Shown: positions 17,430 through 26,737 of the stretch, piece after piece
How positions within the stretch are numbered: the stretch's first letter is position 1
How the letters are laid out: each line of letters starts with the position of its first letter
Source of the DNA: Leeuwenhoekiella parthenopeia
Lineage (GTDB): Bacteria; Bacteroidota; Bacteroidia; Flavobacteriales; Flavobacteriaceae
Assembly: GCF_020782115.1 (NCBI RefSeq)
Contig: NZ_JAJGMW010000017.1
Location: 36,918 to 100,917 of the forward strand
Direction: 5' to 3'
DNA: 64,000 nt
Notes under the pieces: model-generated
Databases searched by the model: none
What the model was told of the DNA's origin: nothing
What the model saw: the letters and a program-made list of their open reading frames with translations, nothing else
Translations under genes and position numbers: made by a program

Positions 17430-19046
17430 ATGAAAAAATCAATTTATACTTCAGCCCTCGCTTTACTGCTTACCGGTACGCTGCTTACCGGTTGCGATGA
17501 TTTCCTGGAGGAAACAAACAGACAGGCAATCAGTATTCCATCTTCACGAGAGAATACAGAAAGCTTCATCCAACTCGTGAACTATATCTACGAAATAACC
17601 CGAGAAAACACCACCCACTATCAGCCTAATATGCTTTATGTGCTGGAAGATTTGGGTACCGATATCGTGACCCGCGCCTCTCCTCTTACAGGGACAGATG
17701 CGATTAACGACTATGTGGATATGAACGCTTCCAATTATGTGATGCAGGTCTACTGGGCTAATCAATATGAGCAGATCGCAGCGGCAAATACCTTGCTTGC
17801 AAACGCTGATTTGATTGATGGTGTTGAAGAAAGTCTGAAAAACAGAGGGGTCGGCGAAGCCAAATTTTTCAGAGCCTGGTCCTATTTCAATCTGGTTGAA
17901 AACTATGGCGATGTACCCGTTGTCACCGAACCTATCACTACAGCCCAATCTGATTTTACCCGTGCCGAAGAAGAGGAAGTTTATGAGCTGATCGTTAGCG
18001 ACCTTAACGATGCCATCAGTGCGGTTGATGAAAATCCGGAAGAATTTGGCCGTGTATCTAAAGATGCCGCACGCCACTTACTTTCTAAAGTTCTCCTGAC
18101 CCGTGGTTACAAGTCTTTTGCGGCATCAGACGATTACACCCGTGCAATTGCCCTGGCCGAAACGGTGATCAACAATCACCCGCTTGAGCCTACATTTGCC
18201 GATGTGGTTGATATTGAAAACCAACGCAATGACGAAGTGGTCTTCTCTTTCCTGTTTGGTACCGAAACCTCTAGCCTGGGCTGGGGTAATACCAAACACT
18301 TATTGTACAAGTTTGAATACTTCAACTATCCCGGTTTAGCTCGTGGTAGCTTATATCAAAATGGTATCGGTAGAATGCCAACTCCGTTTTTCTTCAATAT
18401 GTTTGATGAGGAAGATACCCGTGATGAAGAAACCCTGAGATATGTTATTTACGCAGACGTAGCTGAAGACGGCCTCGAAGTAGGCGATACGGCAATTTAT
18501 TTCCCAAAAACGGCGTGGACTCAGGAACGTATAGACAGCAAGCCTTACGCGGTAATCAATCCAGATCAGTATCTGGTTAATGATGGAGTTACGAATGTTC
18601 ACTGGCCAATGTTTAAGAAATTTGACGACCCGGGCGCTCCATTTACGTATGCCAACGAGCGTGCCTTTGGTGATCGCGATATGGTTATTATGCGTGGAGC
18701 TGAAGCCTATCTGATTGCTGCTGAAGCTGCATTGCAAAACAATAATCCGGGTGCTGCTGCCACTTATCTTAATGCCGTACGTTCACGTGCCGGTATCACA
18801 ACCCCGCTTACTGCAGGAGATGTAGATCTGGCTCTTATTTTAGATGAACGTGCCCGTGAATTGATTGGCGAAGTAAACCGCTGGATGGACCTAAAACGTA
18901 CCGGTACTTTGATATCAAGAGTTTTAGAATACAACCCGCACGCAGCGCTTAACAATGCAATAGCCGAAAAACACCGTCTGAGACCCATACCCCAGTCTGA
19001 GATTGATGCTTCCGGAAAAACAATAAGCCAAAACCCGGGTTACTAA
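17430..19046 (+). CDS. SusD/RagB-family outer-membrane lipoprotein
   Basis: Surface glycan-binding lid of the SusCD transporter, 538 aa. A lipoprotein signal with lipobox LLTGC precedes DDFLEE, a usual SusD start. Tetratricopeptide-like segments follow (GVGEAKFFRAWSYFNLVENYGDVPVV, TRAEEEEVYELIVSDLNDAI) with the C-terminal SusD signature LDERARELIGEVNRWMDLKR and IPQSEIDASG. It pairs with the SusC gene 14 bp upstream, and a terminator follows within 8 bp. Confidence 0.96.
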   Translation: MKKSIYTSALALLLTGTLLTGCDDFLEETNRQAISIPSSRENTESFIQLVNYIYEITRENTTHYQPNMLYVLEDLGTDIVTRASPLTGTDAINDYVDMNASNYVMQVYWANQYEQIAAANTLLANADLIDGVEESLKNRGVGEAKFFRAWSYFNLVENYGDVPVVTEPITTAQSDFTRAEEEEVYELIVSDLNDAISAVDENPEEFGRVSKDAARHLLSKVLLTRGYKSFAASDDYTRAIALAETVINNHPLEPTFADVVDIENQRNDEVVFSFLFGTETSSLGWGNTKHLLYKFEYFNYPGLARGSLYQNGIGRMPTPFFFNMFDEEDTRDEETLRYVIYADVAEDGLEVGDTAIYFPKTAWTQERIDSKPYAVINPDQYLVNDGVTNVHWPMFKKFDDPGAPFTYANERAFGDRDMVIMRGAEAYLIAAEAALQNNNPGAAATYLNAVRSRAGITTPLTAGDVDLALILDERARELIGEVNRWMDLKRTGTLISRVLEYNPHAALNNAIAEKHRLRPIPQSEIDASGKTISQNPGY

Positions 19047-19053
19047 AACTAGA

Positions 19054-19099
19054 AAATCCGTCAATCCCGGGCTTAGCCTTAAGATTGACGGATTTTTTT
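19054..19099 (+). terminator. Rho-independent terminator after SusD
   Basis: 13-bp perfect stem AAATCCGTCAATC / GATTGACGGATTT followed by a run of T. It lies between the convergent SusD and GntR genes, and the flanking A-run may let it also terminate the GntR transcript. Confidence 0.88.
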
Positions 19100-19120
19100 A
19101 TTCAATTATTAATTGAGCGT

Positions 19121-19819
19121 TTAGCTCAGTTTGCTAAAGTGCGGAGTAAGGTGATTGCGCATGTTTTCTCGGAATTCATAAGCAGTGCCGCTACGCAGCG
19201 TTTCAACCAGATCATTATGCGAGATACTACCCCGCTTGGGTTCTGCGGCAGACTTAGATTCCTGCTGCATCATATAATGAAAAACGGGTAAAAGCATAGA
19301 TTGAAAACGGTTTAAAGTCCCGTTTCCGGACATTTTATAGAGATAGGAATGAAATTCAATCTCGTAAGCCAGACGGGTTTGAAGATCGGTTTTACAAAGC
19401 GGGTCATTAGCCTCCCGGTCTACAATCTCCTGTAAATTATCAACATCAGAATCTTTTTTTCTAATGAACAGCAACTCACTCATACCTACTTCAAGCACCA
19501 GACGCAGCTCAAAAATGTGTTGCATAGCTTCTTCACCAAGCAGGTCCGGGTCCATAATGCGCTCTATTCCGCTTAAAATATCGGGTTCTGCTATAAACAT
19601 CCCCTTGCGTTTTTTAGACTCAACAACGCCCAGCATACGCAAACGGCTAAGAGACTCACGCACGATGTTACGGCTAACGCCCAGATTTTCGGCTAGCTCA
19701 ATTTCTCCGGGTAGTGAATCGCCAGATTTGAAACGATTCTCTTTTAAAAATTCAAGAATACGTTGTTCTACCTGCTCGACCAGAGATACAGATTTAATCG
19801 GTTTAATTTTAGTAGACAT
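19121..19819 (-). CDS. GntR-family regulator, FadR/FCD subfamily
   Basis: Repressor-type protein of 232 aa: N-terminal winged helix (about 10-75, GDSLPGEIELAENLGVSRNI and RESLSRLRMLGVVESKKRKG) and a C-terminal all-helical FCD ligand domain (about 90-225) with metal-binding-type residues (EIEFHSYLYKMSGN). FCD regulators often sense uronates or sugar acids. It lies between SusD and the GH28-like gene on the opposite strand, and similar 13-bp palindromes lie upstream of both transcription units. Control of this locus by a uronate-like effector is inference. Confidence 0.9.
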   Translation of the reverse strand: MSTKIKPIKSVSLVEQVEQRILEFLKENRFKSGDSLPGEIELAENLGVSRNIVRESLSRLRMLGVVESKKRKGMFIAEPDILSGIERIMDPDLLGEEAMQHIFELRLVLEVGMSELLFIRKKDSDVDNLQEIVDREANDPLCKTDLQTRLAYEIEFHSYLYKMSGNGTLNRFQSMLLPVFHYMMQQESKSAAEPKRGSISHNDLVETLRSGTAYEFRENMRNHLTPHFSKLS

Positions 19820-19919
19820 AGATTTGATGGTTGGTGGTAAATTTCTGATAAAACAACTAAAACTTAAGACATTCTAAATGTAATTTTAACACATATTTTA
19901 AATATATTGCTATTTAAAT

Positions 19920-19932
19920 TATGTCCTACATA
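19920..19932. promoter_or_regulatory. Palindromic operator, probable GntR/FadR-type site 2
   Basis: TATGTCCTACATA matches the 14232-14244 palindrome at 12 of 13 positions and keeps the GT-N3-AC core. It ends 8 bp before the start of the GH28-like gene, where a bound protein would block initiation. Confidence 0.55.
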
Positions 19933-19940
19933 TAAAATTA

Positions 19941-21353
19941 ATGAACATAACGAATATACACGATTTTGGAGCCGTAGGTGACGATTTTACAAATAATTCG
20001 GTTTCCATTCAAAAAGCAATTGATCATTGCGCCGGCCTGGGGGGCGGAAAAGTCGTTATTCCTGCCGGTAAAGCTTTCCTGTCGGGACCTTTTGACCTCA
20101 AATCAAATATTGAATTGCATCTGGAACAGGGCGCTGTGCTTAAAGCATTCCCGGACGAAGGGGCTTATACTAAAAGTGCATTTAGACAAAATCTGGGCGA
20201 AGGTACCATCTGGATAGGTGGAGAAAACCTCAACCAGATTTCTATTACCGGTGGAGGAACAATAGATGGCAACGGAATCTTTTTTATGGGTGATGAGCTT
20301 CACGATTCCTACGAACTGAAGCCTTTTGAAACCATCGATCCCAGACCGCACATACTCACACTGGTATCCTGTAAAAATGTAAAAATGCACGGCATTACGG
20401 TAAGCAATGCTGCCTACTGGGCCCTGCATTTTATAGGTTGCTACGACGTTTCTATCGCAAATATTTCGATATATAACGATCTTAAAGTGCGCAACAGCGA
20501 CGGCATTGATCTCGATCACTGCCAAAATGTGCGCATCAGCAATTGCCATATCGAGTCTGGTGACGACTGCATTTGCCTTAAAAGCCGAAGGGAATACGAA
20601 GAGTTAGGCCCTTGTAAAAATATCGTAATTTCAAACTGCACCCTGATCAGCACTTCGTGCGCCATAAAAATTGGCTCCGAAAATATGGATGCCATCAGCC
20701 ACGTTACCTTTAATAACTGCATTATTACAGGCAGTTGCAGGGGTATCGGCATTCAAAACCGCGATGAAGGCACCGTGTCAGACATCATCTTTTCGAATAT
20801 TATGGTCGAATGTAAGCAGTTTTCTGACGTCTGGTGGGGAATGGCAGAGCCTATTTACATCACGGCCTATCCACGTGCCTCGCACGATCACAAAGACGCG
20901 GGCTGGAGATTGAAACCCGGAGCTGCCGAAGCCGGTATTGGTAAGGTTTCTAACATCACCTTTGCAAACATCAGATGCAAGAGCGAAAACGGGATTTTTC
21001 TGGGAGCAGCATCGCCAGATCTTCTGGATAACATTCGCTTTAACGATATTGACCTCGAGATTTCAAAAACCACCAAATATCCGGGAGGGTATTACGATTG
21101 CAGACCCTGCAAGGATGCTGATTTCATCGGCGAGCAAACCGCCGGTTTTTATATGGTAAATGCCAGCAATGTTTACATCTCAAACACCACGGTAAACTGG
21201 GGAACTCAAAGACCAGATTACTACGGTAACGCGCTTTATGCCGAAAATATAACCTCTTTGGTGCTCGATAATTTTAAAGGGGAGGCCGCATTTGATCATC
21301 TGGAAAGCATCGTTAAACAGGGACAAACACAACTCGAAAAAATTTCAAATTAA
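19941..21353 (+). CDS. GH28-like polygalacturonase-fold glycoside hydrolase, no signal peptide
   Basis: Right-handed beta-helix hydrolase of 470 aa. It opens with the pectinase-type INIHDFGAVGDDFTNNSVSI pattern and carries the GH28 catalytic region NSDGIDLDHC and ESGDDCICLKS, whose Asp residues act in acid/base catalysis. The usual GHG loop is replaced by TSCAIKIGSE, so specificity may differ from polygalacturonase. The N-terminus has no signal peptide and no upstream in-frame start that would add one, so it probably acts in the cytosol on imported oligosaccharides. It starts a run of six genes and lies 2 bp before the symporter gene. Uronosidase or rhamnosidase-type activity is inference. 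Confidence 0.82.
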   Translation: MNITNIHDFGAVGDDFTNNSVSIQKAIDHCAGLGGGKVVIPAGKAFLSGPFDLKSNIELHLEQGAVLKAFPDEGAYTKSAFRQNLGEGTIWIGGENLNQISITGGGTIDGNGIFFMGDELHDSYELKPFETIDPRPHILTLVSCKNVKMHGITVSNAAYWALHFIGCYDVSIANISIYNDLKVRNSDGIDLDHCQNVRISNCHIESGDDCICLKSRREYEELGPCKNIVISNCTLISTSCAIKIGSENMDAISHVTFNNCIITGSCRGIGIQNRDEGTVSDIIFSNIMVECKQFSDVWWGMAEPIYITAYPRASHDHKDAGWRLKPGAAEAGIGKVSNITFANIRCKSENGIFLGAASPDLLDNIRFNDIDLEISKTTKYPGGYYDCRPCKDADFIGEQTAGFYMVNASNVYISNTTVNWGTQRPDYYGNALYAENITSLVLDNFKGEAAFDHLESIVKQGQTQLEKISN

Positions 21354-21355
21354 TC

Positions 21356-23515
21356 ATGGTTTTAGGCTTATCATATCTGGATATTGCAGTACTGGCGCTT
21401 TACTTTGGTGTCATTGTTTATATCGGCATACGGTCTAGCCTGAAAATTAAAAAGGAAGAAGACTATTTTCTGGGAGGCAGAAAATTTGGAAAACTCTTCT
21501 CAACCTTTGCCAGTTTTGGGCAGGCCACCTCAGCCGATGGCCCTGCGGGTGTCGCGACCACAACCTTTAAAAACGGCGCCAGCGGCATCTGGAGTTCGCT
21601 TTTAATGCTTTTTGCCACCCCCCTGTTTTGGATTACGGCACCCTGGTTGCGACGCCTGCGCATCACCACGATGGGCGATTTTTATGAGGAGCGTTACGCT
21701 TCGCGAAAAATGGCCGCCACCTATGCTTTAGTGGGAACCATTGGGATGATGGGTTTGCTTTCGGTAGGTTATAAGGCGGTGACCACCACGGCTCTGGCAA
21801 TGACCGGAAAGCCGGAAACTGCACTAACTGCAACCGAAAAGCTCGAAAAAGAAAAAGCAGATCGCCTTTTTGAACTTTCCAACGAAAACTTCACCTACCT
21901 CTCACAGGCCGAAAAACAGGAATTAACCGAACTGAGACAGGAAAATCCACGAGCGCTTTTCAGTTATTTTTCTGAAGATGTACTCATCTGGACCATCTGT
22001 TTTATCGTACTGTTTTATACGGCATTGGGAGGACTCGAAGCCGCATTTTACACCGATTTGCTTCAGGGAATTTTTATCATTCTGCTTTCAATCATTCTCA
22101 TACCCTTCGCTTGGCAGGCGATTAATCAGCAATTTGGCGGCAGCGGCATGATGCAGGCGCTCACCAACCTGCACGAGCAACTGCCCGAAAGCACTTTTGA
22201 AGTTTTTGGTTCGCCTGCAACTTTAGATTTTACCTGGTATTTTATTGTTATGGCGGCATTGGTTTCGGGGATGACGGTTGTAGCCCAGCCTAACCAGCTG
22301 GTAACAGCAGGAGCCGCAAAAAGTGAAGACGCGGCACGCACCGGCTTTGTGACCGGCACGTTTATGAAACGTATTGTGACCATCCTCTGGGGAATGGTAG
22401 GGCTTTGCGCCATTTTGCTCTATGGGGGTAAAATCATGAACTCCGATTTTGTTTGGGGTCATGCCACCACCCAATTACTGGCACCGCTGGGATTAGGTCT
22501 GGTAGGATTGATGCTGGCCAGTCTGATGGCGGCTTTGATGTCAACGGCAGACTGCCTGATGATTACCGTTTCCGGACTGGTAGTCAACAATTTTTACAAA
22601 TACTTCATCCCCGATAAGTCTGCCAGACATTACATCTGGGCCGGGAGAATATCGGGCGCTATTTTTCTCATCGGGGCTGCGGTAATTACGACTCAGTTTG
22701 ACACCATTCTGCAGATTTTAAAGTTTATCTGGGAGTTTTTTGTGGTGTTTGTAGCCGCATTCTGGCTGGGACTAAAATGGCGACGTGCCAATCGAATTGC
22801 TGCCTGGTATTCGATCCTACTTACCTTTTTGCTTTTTTATTTTATCCCCATGCTTTTACCCATAGTATTTCCGGAGATGCGTACCGATGAAAGCCTGACA
22901 AAGCTCACCGAATCACGCATCGTCACCCGAAATTACGAAGTAAAAGAAGTAGATCTTGAAAACCGAAAGTACGATATCGCGCAATGGGAAAAACTTCCAC
23001 AAAGCGAAAAAGATCAAATCAAAAAACCGGAAGCACTTGTGCTGGGCGGTACTAACGCCGTAGACTATGCGATGCCGCAACAGGCTATATTTTGGTCTAA
23101 AGGAGTTTCGGTAAATAAAGCTGATGAGCGCTACGGCCGCGGCTACATTTACCTGGAATTGTACCTGCTCGACCGTCTGGGCTGGGATCTTTCCAGGAAT
23201 CCCTATGCCTTAAACGAAACCATAAGACTGGGCATACGCCTGCTGTTTCCGTTTTTGATACTCATCTTCATCGCTTTGGCAACAAAACCTGATCCCGACG
23301 AACATTTAAAGTTCTTCTACCAGAAGATGCGCACCCGGGCGATTGATAACAGTACCTTAAAAAATCAACCGGTTACCGAAAAACTCTTATTCCCCAACAG
23401 CAATTGGGAATTGTACACATGGAATAGAAAGGACAGCACGGGCTTCCTGCTCGCCTGCCTCATTGTTCTGCTAATTATTGGACTACTCTACCTGATGGTC
23501 TCCCTCGGGTCTTAA
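21356..23515 (+). CDS. Sodium/solute symporter (SSS family)
   Basis: Inner-membrane transporter of 719 aa with about 14 hydrophobic segments. SSS signatures include GGRKFGKLFSTFASFGQATSADGP near the N-terminus, ALGGLEAAFYTDLLQG and LASLMAALMSTADCLMI. Two hydrophilic insertions (about 155-200 and 505-600) make it longer than the usual 500-600 aa; the second is predicted to be exposed. It is 2 bp after the GH28-like gene and 69 bp before the inositol oxygenase gene. SSS members carry sugars, inositol, uronates or sialate; a substrate linked to the inositol oxygenase (myo-inositol or a glycoside of it) is a reasonable hypothesis but not shown. Confidence 0.9.
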   Translation: MVLGLSYLDIAVLALYFGVIVYIGIRSSLKIKKEEDYFLGGRKFGKLFSTFASFGQATSADGPAGVATTTFKNGASGIWSSLLMLFATPLFWITAPWLRRLRITTMGDFYEERYASRKMAATYALVGTIGMMGLLSVGYKAVTTTALAMTGKPETALTATEKLEKEKADRLFELSNENFTYLSQAEKQELTELRQENPRALFSYFSEDVLIWTICFIVLFYTALGGLEAAFYTDLLQGIFIILLSIILIPFAWQAINQQFGGSGMMQALTNLHEQLPESTFEVFGSPATLDFTWYFIVMAALVSGMTVVAQPNQLVTAGAAKSEDAARTGFVTGTFMKRIVTILWGMVGLCAILLYGGKIMNSDFVWGHATTQLLAPLGLGLVGLMLASLMAALMSTADCLMITVSGLVVNNFYKYFIPDKSARHYIWAGRISGAIFLIGAAVITTQFDTILQILKFIWEFFVVFVAAFWLGLKWRRANRIAAWYSILLTFLLFYFIPMLLPIVFPEMRTDESLTKLTESRIVTRNYEVKEVDLENRKYDIAQWEKLPQSEKDQIKKPEALVLGGTNAVDYAMPQQAIFWSKGVSVNKADERYGRGYIYLELYLLDRLGWDLSRNPYALNETIRLGIRLLFPFLILIFIALATKPDPDEHLKFFYQKMRTRAIDNSTLKNQPVTEKLLFPNSNWELYTWNRKDSTGFLLACLIVLLIIGLLYLMVSLGS

Positions 23516-23584
23516 TTGATGAATAGGCTTAGAGGCCATTAAAATGAAGAACTAAAAAAAACTGTTTAACCTGAATTTATAGTT

Positions 23585-24448
23585 ATGAAAGATAGCAATC
23601 AAAACGCGCAACCGCTGGGTAGTCTTGACGAGTGGGAAGATGATGTGGTGCGCCGTTATCCTGAAGAGGCACATAAAGCCAAGGAAGAATTTCGCAATTA
23701 CGAGGCTCCGGCTCGTGATACGGTAAAAGAGTTTTACCGCATCAATCACATCAACCAGACGTATGATTTTGTGCTCGAAAAGAAAAACGACTTCCTCAAA
23801 TTTAACCGTCGTGAGATGTCGCTTTGGGATGCAGTCGAATTTTTAAATACGCTTGTTGATGACTCTGACCCGGACATTGACCTCGATCAAACCCAGCATT
23901 TACTGCAAACCTCTGAAGCCATACGCGCAGACGGGCATCCGGACTGGTTTGTGCTTACCGGTTTCTTACACGATCTGGGTAAAGTATTGTGCCTTTTTGG
24001 CGAACCGCAGTGGGCTGTTGTGGGCGATACCTTTCCCGTAGGTTGTGCCTATTCAGACAAAATCGTGTATCCGGAATTTTTTAAGCAAAACCCCGATTAT
24101 ACTAATGAGCGCCTCAATACCAAATATGGGGTTTACAAACCCAATTGCGGCTTAGATAACGTGCACATGTCCTGGGGTCACGATGAGTACCTCTACCACA
24201 TTATGAAAGACTATTTGCCCGAGCCGGCTTTATATATGATACGCTATCATTCGTTTTACTCGCAGCACCGCGAGGGCGCTTACGATCACCTGATGAGCAA
24301 ACACGATCACGAGATGTTTAAGTGGGTTGATAAATTCAATCCGTATGATTTGTATTCCAAGGCTCCTACCCCGCCAAACGTAAAAGAACTGCGTCCCTAT
24401 TATGAGGATTTGGCTGCCAAATTCCTGCCGGACACCCTGAAGTTTTAG
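23585..24448 (+). CDS. myo-Inositol oxygenase (MIOX family)
   Basis: Di-iron oxygenase of 287 aa that cleaves the ring of myo-inositol to D-glucuronate with O2. Length and layout match eukaryotic MIOX. All six metal ligands known from the mouse enzyme are visible: His118 (ADGHPDW), His129/Asp130 (GFLHDLGK), His199 (SWGHDEY), His222 (IRYHSFYS) and Asp249 ([14 protein letters not shown]). The N-terminal [13 protein letters not shown] and [11 protein letters not shown] blocks are also family-typical. No signal peptide, so cytosolic. It sits between the SSS symporter and the GH89 gene (21 bp). Bacterial MIOX is uncommon; placement inside a glycan locus is unusual. Confidence 0.93.
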   Translation: MKDSNQNAQPLGSLDEWEDDVVRRYPEEAHKAKEEFRNYEAPARDTVKEFYRINHINQTYDFVLEKKNDFLKFNRREMSLWDAVEFLNTLVDDSDPDIDLDQTQHLLQTSEAIRADGHPDWFVLTGFLHDLGKVLCLFGEPQWAVVGDTFPVGCAYSDKIVYPEFFKQNPDYTNERLNTKYGVYKPNCGLDNVHMSWGHDEYLYHIMKDYLPEPALYMIRYHSFYSQHREGAYDHLMSKHDHEMFKWVDKFNPYDLYSKAPTPPNVKELRPYYEDLAAKFLPDTLKF

Positions 24449-24469
24449 ATTATTTTTATAATACCTGTT

Positions 24470-26728
24470 ATGATTCTTAAACCGAAATACCAATCTGTCT
24501 TAAAGCTTGCCTGTTGCCTTTTTATACTTGCAGGGCTTAACTCCTGTAAAAAAGAAAAAGAAGCAGAAATTCAGGCTCAGGAAGAAACGCCCTACACGAG
24601 TCTCTTAAAACGGGTGGTACCCGAGTATGCAGACCAATTTAGTATTGATTCGCTACCCGGTGCCGGCGATCAGGCTTTTGAAATTGCAGCTCAGGAAGGT
24701 AAAATCAGTTTGAAGGGAAATAACGGCGTGGCTATTGCTTCGGCCCTGTATTATTATATCAAAGAGTATGCTCACGGGCAGATTACCTGGAATGGCACCA
24801 ACCTCAACTTCCCGGAAACCCTGCCCCTGCCTGAACAACCGGTACGCAAAGAATCGCCTTACGAGTACCGCTATTACCTCAACTACTGCACCTTCAACTA
24901 CTCGATGAGCTGGTGGAACTGGGAACGCTGGGAAAAGGAAATCGACTGGATGGCGCTTCACGGTATCAATATGCCTTTAGCCATAACCGGTGAAGAATAC
25001 ATTTGGGACGAAGTTTACAAGTCGTACGGCTTTACCGATGAAGACCTCAACGACTTTTTCAGCGGTCCTTCGTATTTCTCCTGGTTTTGGATGGGAAATC
25101 TGGACGGCTGGGGCGGCCCGCTTCCGCAAAGCTGGAAAGAAAGCCATCGCGATCTGCAGAAAAAGATTTTGCAGCGCTCACGCGAACTGGGAATGAAGCC
25201 CGTGCTTCCGGCGTTTACCGGTCACGTTCCGGCTTCCTTCAAAAAATTCTTCCCCGATGCCAACCTTAAAAAGACCAACTGGGGCAATGATTTTGGCGAC
25301 ACCTACATCCTGGATGCAGGCGATCCGCTTTTCGCAGAAATAGGAAAACGCTTTTTAGAAAAACAGGAAGAAGTTTTTGGCACAGACCACCTCTACACGG
25401 CAGATACGTTTAACGAAAATGAGCCGCCTTTAGACGATCCGCAGTATTTGGGTGAGTTGAGCGAAAAGATTTTTGAAGGCATGAAAGCCGCAGATCCCGA
25501 GGCAATCTGGGTGATGCAGGGCTGGTTGTTTTACAGTCACAAAGACTTTTGGAAAACCCCTCAAATCAAAGGTTTGCTCAGCACCGTGCCCGATGATCGT
25601 ATGATCATTCTCGATCTGGCTACCGAAATTGAACCGGTCTGGAAACAAACCGAAGCTTTCTACGGCAAACAATGGATCTGGAATATGCTGCACAATTTTG
25701 GCGGAAACATCAGCATGTTTGGCCGCATCGAGACTGTGGCACAGGAACCCGCAAAAGCTTTAAACGACAGCACTTCGGGCAATTTAAAAGGAATAGGTCT
25801 TACGATGGAAGCCATAGAACAAAACCCGGTGCTTTACGAACTGATGACCGATAATACCTGGCGCGACGCACCTATTGAGCTCAAGCCCTGGCTGAAGCAG
25901 TACACCCGCAACCGTTATGGTGCGGTAAACGACAGCATCATCAAAGCCTGGGATATTCTGGTAGAAACGGCTTACAACGGCACAACGATACGCGATGGTG
26001 CCGAGTCTATCATCGCTGCGCGTCCTACTTTTGAGGGCTACCGCCGCTGGGCACGCACCAAGATGAATTATGATCAGCTTGACCTGCTGCCCGCCTGGGA
26101 TTTGTTTATTGGCGCAAGTGATACCTTTAAAAATGCTGATGGTTTTGAGTACGATCTGGTTGATCTTACCCGTCAGGTGCTTGCCAACTATGCGCTGCCC
26201 GTGCAGCAACAAATGGCGATAGCCTATCGCAACAACGATAAGGAAGCTTTTAAAAAGCACAGCGAAGAATTGTTGACGCTCATCAGCGATTTAGATCAAT
26301 TGCTCGCTACGCGAAAAGACTTCCTGCTGGGGCCCTGGATTGCTGATGCACGAAGCTGGGGCACCACACCTGAAGAAAAAGCCCTTTACGAGCGCAATGC
26401 GCGCGACCTCATCACGCTTTGGGGCGGTCCTGACAATCCCCTGCACGAGTATTCCTGCCGCCAATGGAGCGGGGTGCTTAATGATTTTTACAAACCACGC
26501 TGGCAACAATTCATCACCGATGTTCAAGCCGAATGGGGCAATTTTGATCAGGAAGCTTTTGATGAAAAAATCAAACAATGGGAATGGGAATGGGTCAACA
26601 AAGAAGAATCGTATCCCACTGAGGCCAGCGGTGACGCTTACCAAATAGCAAAAGCACTTCACACCAAATACCGAAGCAAAATCACCCCGATCACGAAGAT
26701 CATGCCGCCTATTGACTACAACTATTAA
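24470..26728 (+). CDS. GH89 alpha-N-acetylglucosaminidase (NAGLU-like) lipoprotein
   Basis: Exo-hydrolase of 752 aa removing terminal alpha-linked GlcNAc. The lipobox is AGLNSC near residue 26, so it is membrane-anchored, facing the periplasm or surface. It has a NAGLU N-terminal domain (about 45-125), a catalytic TIM barrel with YRYYLNYCTFNYSMSWWNWE, DWMALHGINMPLA, MKPVLPAFTGHVP and ADTFNENEPP (acidic catalytic region), and a helical C-terminal domain (about 470-745). Human NAGLU acts on heparan sulfate; bacterial GH89 acts on alpha-GlcNAc caps. The next gene, 9 bp away, encodes a relative of the human acetyltransferase that prepares the NAGLU substrate. Confidence 0.93.
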   Translation: MILKPKYQSVLKLACCLFILAGLNSCKKEKEAEIQAQEETPYTSLLKRVVPEYADQFSIDSLPGAGDQAFEIAAQEGKISLKGNNGVAIASALYYYIKEYAHGQITWNGTNLNFPETLPLPEQPVRKESPYEYRYYLNYCTFNYSMSWWNWERWEKEIDWMALHGINMPLAITGEEYIWDEVYKSYGFTDEDLNDFFSGPSYFSWFWMGNLDGWGGPLPQSWKESHRDLQKKILQRSRELGMKPVLPAFTGHVPASFKKFFPDANLKKTNWGNDFGDTYILDAGDPLFAEIGKRFLEKQEEVFGTDHLYTADTFNENEPPLDDPQYLGELSEKIFEGMKAADPEAIWVMQGWLFYSHKDFWKTPQIKGLLSTVPDDRMIILDLATEIEPVWKQTEAFYGKQWIWNMLHNFGGNISMFGRIETVAQEPAKALNDSTSGNLKGIGLTMEAIEQNPVLYELMTDNTWRDAPIELKPWLKQYTRNRYGAVNDSIIKAWDILVETAYNGTTIRDGAESIIAARPTFEGYRRWARTKMNYDQLDLLPAWDLFIGASDTFKNADGFEYDLVDLTRQVLANYALPVQQQMAIAYRNNDKEAFKKHSEELLTLISDLDQLLATRKDFLLGPWIADARSWGTTPEEKALYERNARDLITLWGGPDNPLHEYSCRQWSGVLNDFYKPRWQQFITDVQAEWGNFDQEAFDEKIKQWEWEWVNKEESYPTEASGDAYQIAKALHTKYRSKITPITKIMPPIDYNY

Positions 26729-26737
26729 CCGCTGCTT

